This document shows, in pieces, positions 58,640 through 64,000 of a DNA stretch of 64,000 nt (its first letter is position 1; every line of letters starts with the position of its first letter). The notes below the pieces were generated by a model. The model worked only from the letters and a program-made list of their open reading frames with translations, made no database searches and was not told the DNA's origin. The stretch is taken from assembly GCF_026626635.1 (NCBI RefSeq), contig NZ_JAPNKA010000001.1, positions 9,532,501 through 9,596,500 of the forward strand, read 5' to 3'. The stretch comes from Archangium lansingense (lineage in GTDB: Bacteria > Myxococcota > Myxococcia > Myxococcales > Myxococcaceae). The translations under genes were made by a program, and so were the position numbers.

Positions 58640-60412
58640 ATGAGTCAGGAAGCCGTGTCGGTCGAGCCCCATGAGATGCTGTACCTGCCCATGCGGCGTC
58701 GCTCCACGAGCGAGTACGTGACCACCCCCGAGGGCACTCGGGAGCTGCACATCTTCTTCGGCATCAAGGAGATCACGATCGATGAGCCGGACCTGCTCTC
58801 CTTTGGTGAGGCGTTGCTCGCGCAGGACCAGTTCATGGCGGGCAGCGCCACCACGTGGAGCTCGGGTGAGCCCTATCCGTGGGAGCGTGTGAGGGAGCTG
58901 CTCGAGACACTGTTGGCCGAGGACATCCTCTCTCGCGAGGCCCCGAAGCCGCCTGCCGGGAGAGAGCCGAATCAGAGGTTCCTGGAGGCCGAGGCCAAAC
59001 GGGAAGCCCCCACCGAACCCCTGTGGTGGAACCCGGACTGTCCCCGCGTCATGGAGCAGTTGGTGGGACGGCCGCTGGAGCTGGGCTTCCTCGAGACGGT
59101 GCTCCCGGTGCATCGCCTTGCACACCCGGCGCTCGACGCGGAGGGTCGCCATGTCGGTGAGATGAACGTCTTCCCCGAGGCCATGCGCATGAAGCGCCCG
59201 ACGGAGTGGCGGGTGTGCCCCTACCCGGGCAGCCGCTATCGGGACGAGGCGCCGATGAACGTGACGGCGCTCAAGTCGATGACGCGGCACTGGAAGCCCG
59301 TGTTGCAGGGAGTGCTCGCGGTACGCGAGGAGTTTCTGCGCCACTATTCCCTGCTCCCAGACGGGCGCTGGCAGCTGGGGGACCTTCACGCCCTGTCCTA
59401 TGCCGTGCTGGCCCTGCCAACCCTGCTGCTGATGCGCGCGAATGCGCCCGTCCCCAACGGCGCGCTGGATCCCGTGCTGTCCTCCATGTTCCGGGTGACG
59501 GACGGCGTGCGGATGATGACGTCCTATCTGCTCCTGCTCCTGGAGAACTCGATGGCGTACGACGCGCCCATGACGGCGGCCGAGCTGTACCGCCTCACGG
59601 AGCAGACCAACCAGTTCCTCTCGAACCGCGGCGTTTGCGCCGGTCCCCCTCACATGGTGGAGGAGTTCTTCGCGACGCTGCTGGATGGTAAGCCCGTGGC
59701 GGGTGCGCCCAGCTCCACGGCGGCGTGGGATGCCGAGCTCCCCGCGGCAATGGATTACGGGATGCTCGGGCTCCAGCTCTATTCCCTCCAGTCCAACCTT
59801 TGGAGCCACATGTGCCGCGCCCACGCGGTGATTCACGCGGCGCTGGTCGAGGTGAAGGATGAGCCGGGTGGCGCCCTGGGCCGGCTGCGCGAGCGTGTCG
59901 AGCGCGATTGGCCGATGATCCAGCTCTCAGGATTGCATCAGGCCACTTCGCGAGACCTGGCCGAGGCCCGCTACGGCGAGATGTACGAGCGCGCCCAGCA
60001 CGGCCAGCGGGGATTCCGACAGGACGCGCTGCATCGCTTCCAGGAGGCGTTCACCCCCGCGAGAGACGCGGTGGATGAGAGGGCCCGCCAGCAACTCCGG
60101 GAGCTGATCCGCTCACGCGCGGGCGCTCCCTCGGGGAGCCGGGGGGACGTCCTCGATACCGTGGCGGATACCGTAGCGGAGCACCTGTCCATCGAGCGCT
60201 CAGCGCTTCGCGCCATGGAAGGTGCTCAGCGCCAGATCAATGCATTGCTCCAGCGCCCTCACCCGGCACGGAAGCTCTCCGGCGCAGATCTCTCGCTCAA
60301 TCACCACCTGCGCATCGGCACCATCCTGATGCGGCCCCACCTGCTGGACACGCTCCAGGATGAGCTGGGCGTCACCATTGAAAACACGGAGGACGCCACC
60401 TACTGCCACTGA
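58640..60412 (+). CDS. 590-residue unrecognised protein, possible peptide-modifying partner
   Basis: ATG at 58640 has AGGAG 7 nt upstream. Residues about 33-100 (LHIFFGIKEITIDEPDLLSF, ...YPWERVRELLETLLAEDILS) look like a beta-winged helix, similar in spacing to RiPP recognition domains. A middle block contains Cys-rich GRHVGEMNVFPEAMRM, EWRVCPYPGSRYRDEAP. The C-terminal half is helical with many His/Cys in helices (GVCAGPPHMVEEF 331-343; NLWSHMCRAHAVIHAAL 386-402), a pattern suited to haem or metal. I recognise no family, so the function is open. Downstream of the 38-residue peptide gene with a leaky terminator between, it could be its modification enzyme; this is inferred. It converges on the methyltransferase gene. 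Confidence 0.65.
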   Translation: MSQEAVSVEPHEMLYLPMRRRSTSEYVTTPEGTRELHIFFGIKEITIDEPDLLSFGEALLAQDQFMAGSATTWSSGEPYPWERVRELLETLLAEDILSREAPKPPAGREPNQRFLEAEAKREAPTEPLWWNPDCPRVMEQLVGRPLELGFLETVLPVHRLAHPALDAEGRHVGEMNVFPEAMRMKRPTEWRVCPYPGSRYRDEAPMNVTALKSMTRHWKPVLQGVLAVREEFLRHYSLLPDGRWQLGDLHALSYAVLALPTLLLMRANAPVPNGALDPVLSSMFRVTDGVRMMTSYLLLLLENSMAYDAPMTAAELYRLTEQTNQFLSNRGVCAGPPHMVEEFFATLLDGKPVAGAPSSTAAWDAELPAAMDYGMLGLQLYSLQSNLWSHMCRAHAVIHAALVEVKDEPGGALGRLRERVERDWPMIQLSGLHQATSRDLAEARYGEMYERAQHGQRGFRQDALHRFQEAFTPARDAVDERARQQLRELIRSRAGAPSGSRGDVLDTVADTVAEHLSIERSALRAMEGAQRQINALLQRPHPARKLSGADLSLNHHLRIGTILMRPHLLDTLQDELGVTIENTEDATYCH

Positions 60413-60432
60413 TTGACAGATGCGGGAGAAGA

Positions 60433-61317
60433 CTACCGGCGGGCAGCGCGCTCGGCCTCGGCCAGGCGCTTCTGCGACAGCTTCAGGTACTGCTCGTCCA
60501 TGTCGATGCCCACGTAGCGCCGGCCCAGCTTCATCGCCGCCACACCCGTGGTGCCGCTGCCGTTGAAGGGGTCCAACACCAGGGCGTCCGCGGGCGTGCT
60601 CGCCTCGATGACGCGCTCCAGCAGCGACACCGGCTTCTGCGTGGGGTGGCTGCCGTGCGCCTTCTCCTCGCGGCGCGGCGCCGTCATCGTCCACACGCGG
60701 CCGGACTCGTCGGCGGCCAGCTCCTCGTCACCCGTGCGCGGCAGCGCCCACACGTCGCGCATCTGCTTGCCGCCGTTGTCCGCCTTCATCTTCGCGTAGT
60801 TGAAGGTGTGCTGGAGCTTGGCGGCCGGCTTGGGCGAGGCCCAGATGAGCAGCTCGGAGGAGTGCGTGAAGTAGCGGCACGCCAGGTTGGGGCTGGCGTT
60901 GGGCTTGTACCAGGTGACGGTGTTCAGCAGCTTGTAGCCGAGCTTCTGCATCGCGAAGCCGACCGAGAAGATGACGTGCTGCGTGCCGCTCACCCAGATG
61001 GTGCCGGTGGGCTTGAGCACCCGCTGGCAGGCCTTGAGCCAGGCGGTGGTGAAGGCGTGGTCCTCGTCCACCCCGCGCGACACGTCCCAGCCGCCCTTGT
61101 TCACCGCGGCGCGCTTGCCGTTCTTGCAGGTGAAGCCGCCGTTGGACAGGAAGTAGGGCGGGTCGGCGAACACCATGTCGAAGGTGCCCGGCTCGAACTG
61201 CTCGAGCAGCGCCAGGCTGTCGCCCTGGTACAGCCGGTACGCATCGCTCTTCGCGTAAAGGCTCTCGCGCAGAGAGGGCTGCTGAACGAGCTTCAGGGCA
61301 GTGGCTTCCGCGGACAT
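60433..61317 (-). CDS. Orphan DNA adenine/cytosine-N4 methyltransferase, beta class
   Basis: A 294-residue N-methyltransferase: catalytic motif IV FADPPYFLSNGG near residue 51, then the target-recognition part, then motif X/I near the end (HPTQKPVSLLERVI, VLDPFNGSGTTGVAAMKLGRRYVGIDMD). The IV-before-I order is the beta class (like M.MboII, CcrM-type). It has no restriction gene beside it. An orphan methylase may regulate transcription or protect against foreign nucleases. Its TGA lies 20 nt from the end of the convergent unknown gene. Target sequence not predictable. Confidence 0.9.
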   Translation of the reverse strand: MSAEATALKLVQQPSLRESLYAKSDAYRLYQGDSLALLEQFEPGTFDMVFADPPYFLSNGGFTCKNGKRAAVNKGGWDVSRGVDEDHAFTTAWLKACQRVLKPTGTIWVSGTQHVIFSVGFAMQKLGYKLLNTVTWYKPNASPNLACRYFTHSSELLIWASPKPAAKLQHTFNYAKMKADNGGKQMRDVWALPRTGDEELAADESGRVWTMTAPRREEKAHGSHPTQKPVSLLERVIEASTPADALVLDPFNGSGTTGVAAMKLGRRYVGIDMDEQYLKLSQKRLAEAERAARR

Positions 61318-61515
61318 CTCGCCTCCGTCAGGGGTCGTCGTGACGGGCGGGAATGTGCGGTCAACACGCTGCTACGTCCAATTTCTGGTCTGTAGCACCC
61401 TGAAACTTGACGCGAAACGCGAGCACCAGAAACGCCGCGAGCACGGCGGGAGTGCCTCTCATCGAGACCTTCCAGCGCCGTGCTCGGCGGGTACAACGAA
61501 GCTGTGCGGAAGAGA

Positions 61516-61800
61516 CTAGGCCTTGGCCTTCTTGGCGGTCTTCTTCTCGGCCGAAGCCGTGCCCTCGGCAGGAGCAGCGGCGGGGGCGGCACCCTCGGCG
61601 GGCTTGGCCGCGTACTTCTTGCGGAACTTCTCCACGCGACCCGCGGTGTCGAGCAGCTTGTACTTGCCCGTGAAGAAGGGGTGGCAGTTCGAGCAAACTT
61701 CCACGGTGAACGAGCCACGCGTGGACTTGGTCTCGACGGTGTGACCGCACGCGCAGGTGATACGGGCGGCCGGGTAGACCGGGTGCAGATCGGGCTTCAT
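61516..61800 (-). CDS. rpmE: 50S ribosomal protein L31 with Ala/Lys-rich tail
   Basis: A 94-residue bL31. ATG at 61800 with GGGAG upstream; N-terminus MKPDLHPVYPAARITCACG. The zinc Cys set is complete (CAC...CSNCHPFFTGKYKLLDTAGRVEKFRKKY), the zinc-containing paralogue. After residue about 68 there is an extra Ala/Pro/Lys-rich tail (AEGAAPAAAPAEG, KKTAKKAKA) of about 25 residues, absent in E. coli. A strong promoter is at 61870-61898 and a short leader hairpin at 61825-61840. Confidence 0.95.
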   Translation of the reverse strand: MKPDLHPVYPAARITCACGHTVETKSTRGSFTVEVCSNCHPFFTGKYKLLDTAGRVEKFRKKYAAKPAEGAAPAAAPAEGTASAEKKTAKKAKA

Positions 61801-61824
61801 TTGGACAACTCCCTGCGCCTTGCC

Positions 61825-61840
61825 CCCACGCTGAGGTGGG
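61825..61840 (-). promoter_or_regulatory. Leader hairpin of rpmE
   Basis: CCCAC-(6 nt)-GTGGG just downstream of the predicted transcription start in the 5' leader of rpmE. L31 genes are often autoregulated through their leaders in other bacteria; here it is only a candidate. Confidence 0.35.
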
Positions 61841-61869
61841 AGGTCTGGCGTTCTAGAGGTAGGCCGGCG

Positions 61870-61898
61870 CTTATAACGGCGGACCGGCCCTGGCACAA
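61870..61898 (-). promoter_or_regulatory. Sigma70-type promoter of rpmE
   Basis: On the minus strand TTGTGC, a 17-nt spacer and TATAAG: a near-consensus vegetative promoter in GC-rich DNA, about 65-70 nt upstream of the rpmE ATG. Its -35 overlaps a GGCCCG/CGGGCC hairpin that may end the upstream transcript. Confidence 0.8.
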
Positions 61899-61914
61899 GG
61901 CCCGCGACCGGGCC
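61899..61914 (-). terminator. Possible terminator hairpin after the phosphoesterase gene
   Basis: GGCCCG-GTCG-CGGGCC on the minus strand, 10 nt past the stop at 61924, followed by TTGT. Short U-tail, so moderate strength. Confidence 0.4.
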
Positions 61915-61923
61915 CTGTCCAGG

Positions 61924-63039
61924 CTAGTGAGATGCGGAGCCCGGGGGTTCGATTCGCTCCACCCGTTTCTTCACCTCGGCGTCATCCTGAACGCTGCTGC
62001 TGAGCTGGATGTAGGAGAGGTGGTGCGTGCGCTCGGCCCCCTGCTTGCCCGCTTCCACCTGTAGTGCCAGCGCCTTCCGGCGGGCCTCGAAGCTGGCGAT
62101 GGTCTCCTCCCACATCTTCCGGTTCTTCTCGTCCTTGGCCGCCGCGTGGCTTTGCCTCGCCTGCTGGAGGTTGCTGTCGAGGATCTTCAGGCCCTGCTGG
62201 GCCCGCTCCGTCTCCGAGAGGTCCACGAAGGGCCCCTTGCCCCCCACGGAGAGTGTCAGCTGGCCGATCTGCCGCCCCCGCTCGCCCGTTGGCACCAGGA
62301 CGGCGAAGTCGTTGCGCTGGGCCACGCCCTGCCCGCGGCCCTCATGCGACTGCAGGATGAAGTCCACGGCCTCGCCCGACTCCTGGGACAGCTTGACGGC
62401 CGCCTCGTAGGGCACGGCGGCGAGCACCACCACCACGTCCACCTTCTCCTTGGTGCGCAGACGTCGCGACTCGGCGATGGCCGCCGGCACCGGAGGCCTG
62501 CCCACCACGCCCTTCTGGGTGGTGACGGGTCCCTCGGGGGAGAGGCCCACCAGACCGAACTTCACGCCCCCCACCGTCACCACCGTGGAGGCCGAGAAGA
62601 GCGGCTTGCCCGCCGCGTCCACGAGGTTGGCGGACAGCAGCTTCAGCTTCCGGCCCTTCGTGGACCGGGTAAGGAAGTCCGTCCCGAGCGTCAGATCGCG
62701 CGCACCTACGGCCATGGCAGTGGTGCCCGTCGCGTCCATCAGCTCGAGCAACAGCCCGGCACGCTCCTTCTCCTTGGGGTCCCCTCCAGACGTGGAGGAT
62801 TTGAAGAGCGCATTGCCCGCGTCCAGCACCAGCACCGGCCCACCCTTCGCGCGCTCCTGCGCCAGGGCCGTCTTTCGTCTGGCCAGACCGCCAGACGGGT
62901 TGTGGCGTCAACCACAGGGGGCGATCTCGCCCCCGTTGTCTCCGGTGAAGAGGAGCACCACCTGCCTGGTTGCCGCCCCTGCCATGAGAGGCGTCAGCAG
63001 CAGCGCGAGCACGGTCAGCAGCGCCAGACGCAGCTTCAT
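61924..63039 (-). CDS. Metallophosphoesterase-like protein with in-frame TGA, probable selenoprotein
   Basis: A 371-residue protein if the TGA at 62908-62910 is read through. ATG at 63039 overlaps the stop of the upstream lipoprotein gene (ATGA). The signal peptide MKLRLALLTVLALLLTPLMAGA precedes TRQVVLLFTGDNGGEIAPCG, then TGA, then RHNPSGGLARRK and VLVLDAGNALFKS: the N-terminal metallophosphoesterase (UshA-like) motifs, where family members I know read PCGC...GGLARR. The frame stays open on both sides of the TGA with no shift for the next 320 codons, so selenocysteine at residue 44 (C-G-U) is likelier than a broken gene. A bSECIS-like hairpin follows at once. The rest has nucleotidase-fold strands (VTVGGVKFGLVGLSPEG) and a helical C-terminus. 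The exact substrate is unknown; a thiol/selenol redox or metal role for C-G-U is inferred. Confidence 0.75.
62876..62897 (-). promoter_or_regulatory. Candidate bacterial SECIS hairpin
   Basis: In mRNA sense, 10 nt after the TGA: CGTCTGGC (62897-62890), loop GGTCTG (62889-62884), GCCAGACG (62883-62876). A perfect 8-bp stem with a G-U-containing six-base loop, the position and size needed for SelB-dependent selenocysteine insertion; the E. coli fdhF loop also contains GGUCU. Confidence 0.65.
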
Positions 63040-63911
63040 TTCTTGCCACCCTTCTTCGGCTCGGCCTTCTTCGCCTTGTCCAGCTCGGCCAGGCGCGCCT
63101 TGGCCGTCTTCGCCGCCTCCGACTTCGGGTAGCCCTTCACGAGCTCCTCGAGCGCCAGCCGCGACTCCTCCTGCATCTTCAGCTTCTTGAAGCACTCCGA
63201 CGAGCGCAGGTAGGCGTCCGGGGTGGAGTCGGCCTTGGGGTACTCCTGCAGCAGCTTGCCGTACTCGAAGAGGGCCTCGCGGCACTTGTCCTCGGAGAAG
63301 TACGTCTCCCCCAGGCCGAAGTGGGCGTCGGAGGCCAGCGCGTCCTTGGGCCACTTCTTGAGGAACTCCGAGTAGAGCTGCCGGGCCACGGCCACGTCGC
63401 CGCCCTTCGCCTTCTCCTGGGCCAGTGCGAGGAACTCCTTCTTGTCCGTGGGCCGCTTCAGCTCCTCGGCCTTCTTCTTGGCCTCGGCCTCCTTGAGGGC
63501 CTCGTCGCCCTTGAGCGCCAGCAGCCGCTTCTCCGTCTCCGCACTCGTCTTGGAGAGCGCCCCCTCCAGCTCGCCAATCTTGTAGAGGTACGTCTCCACC
63601 TGGCCCCGGAGCTGGGCCAGGTCCTCCACCGTCTTCTGGAGCTGGATGCCAATGTCCGCGCCCGAGCGGCGTGAGGCGGTGTCCAGGCTCTGCAGGGCCT
63701 TGGAGACCTCGGCGATCTTCGCGTCGATCTTCGGCAGCGTGGCGTCGAGCTGCTCACGGGTCTGCTTCAACTCCGCCTGGAGCTGCGCCTGGGTGGCATC
63801 GAGCTTCTCGAGACGGGTCTCCAGCGCACGCCCGCGGTCCGCGGGGTAGAAGCAGCCGGAGAGCACGAGCGGGAGGGCGATCAGGGCAAGCCTTCGCATA
63901 GGGGGGCGCAT
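63036..63911 (-). CDS. CpoB/YbgF-like lipoprotein (coiled coil plus TPR)
   Basis: A 291-residue lipoprotein: ATG at 63911, signal with lipobox LVLSGC. Residues about 35-120 are a long coiled coil (LETRLEKLDATQAQLQAELK), then TPR repeats (AVARQLYSEFLKKWPKDALASDAHFGLGETYFSED; DALFEYGKLLQEYPKADSTPDAYLRSSECF; repeat three) as in CpoB (YbgF), which links peptidoglycan synthesis to outer-membrane constriction with Tol-Pal. No tol genes are in the window. It is coupled by a 4-bp overlap to the selenoprotein-like gene. A more distal ATG is possible 4 codons downstream. Confidence 0.85.
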   Translation of the reverse strand: MRPPMRRLALIALPLVLSGCFYPADRGRALETRLEKLDATQAQLQAELKQTREQLDATLPKIDAKIAEVSKALQSLDTASRRSGADIGIQLQKTVEDLAQLRGQVETYLYKIGELEGALSKTSAETEKRLLALKGDEALKEAEAKKKAEELKRPTDKKEFLALAQEKAKGGDVAVARQLYSEFLKKWPKDALASDAHFGLGETYFSEDKCREALFEYGKLLQEYPKADSTPDAYLRSSECFKKLKMQEESRLALEELVKGYPKSEAAKTAKARLAELDKAKKAEPKKGGKK

Positions 63912-64000
63912 CTTACGGACAAACCCCCTGGCCCGCTCGGGCTTCTTCGCGGCCTCGCGCCTCGCCTGCCTGCCCGTCAACGCACCGGGTCTGGACCCGC
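63912..64000. other. Short region at the window edge
   Basis: Only 89 nt upstream of the lipoprotein gene. It should contain its promoter; nothing further can be said. Confidence 0.3.

Noticed and set aside
62908..62910. TGA read as an ordinary nonsense mutation or pseudogene
   Set aside because: Frame is unbroken on both sides, the gene is translationally coupled, and a SECIS-like hairpin follows; kept as a lead finding, though a pseudogene is not excluded.

Overview
The window is GC-rich DNA (strong third-position GC bias, long antisense open frames) with a gene content typical of a large-genome myxobacterium: many sensor kinases, a eukaryote-like Ser/Thr kinase, an Rhs/teneurin-like lipoprotein, collagen-like and ankyrin proteins, a DTW-domain protein, RtcB, and many secreted lipoproteins. 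The family Archangiaceae/Myxococcaceae is my best guess from content alone; there is no rRNA to confirm it. No tRNA, rRNA, CRISPR array or intact insertion sequence was seen.

Layout. 1-3030 is a scarred accessory stretch: a truncated acetyltransferase, a TPR-like remnant, a collagen-like secreted protein, an intact toxin-immunity gene (DUF3396 type) next to only the tail of its toxin, and a small island of an M1 peptidase. 3032-9376 is a 2114-residue Rhs/YD-repeat lipoprotein with NHL repeats and a variable tip. 9373-12000 holds a GNAT, a putative Fur box with a small membrane ORF, and an M16-like lipoprotein without its zinc site. 12432-18767 is a four-gene operon: CHASE sensor kinase, YfiR-like protein, TonB receptor and periplasmic binding lipoprotein. 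18779-24754 carries an aldo-keto reductase fragment, an ArsR/SRPBCC divergent pair, DinB, a protein phosphatase, DbpA helicase and an FBP-type zinc protein. 25046-33704 has a class II terpene-cyclase-like protein, an MCP, a zinc phospholipase/nuclease-like secreted protein, an isoquinoline-oxidoreductase-type IorA-IorB-cytochrome c set and a Cys-rich lipoprotein. 33750-36065 has RtcB coupled to an RbfA-like protein, and MsrB. 36078-41237 is a probable isoprenoid operon (polyprenyl synthase, FAD desaturase-like enzyme, enoyl-reductase-like enzyme, Pro-rich protein), divergent from 41375-47520 (two unknown proteins plus a 1414-residue kinase-cyclase-AAA-TPR protein), which converges on a PAS/GAF histidine kinase.

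50329-57363 has a DTW protein, an ankyrin plus beta-helix protein, YhhN, a secreted sphingomyelinase-like phosphodiesterase preceded by a membrane-anchored lipase-foldase-like protein, and a flavin monooxygenase divergent from a TetR repressor over two palindromic operators. 58246-60412 contains an unlisted 38-codon peptide gene with a strong ribosome-binding site, an intrinsic terminator, and a 590-residue unrecognised protein: a candidate ribosomally made peptide system. 60433-63911 has an orphan DNA methyltransferase, rpmE and a lipoprotein-phosphoesterase pair.

The two most notable observations are (1) a metallophosphoesterase-like gene (61924-63039) interrupted by a single in-frame TGA exactly where a Pro-Cys-Gly-Cys motif would have its last Cys, followed 10 nt later by a perfect 8-bp hairpin with a GGUCUG loop, i.e. 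a probable selenoprotein; and (2) the 38-residue peptide / terminator / 590-residue protein locus.
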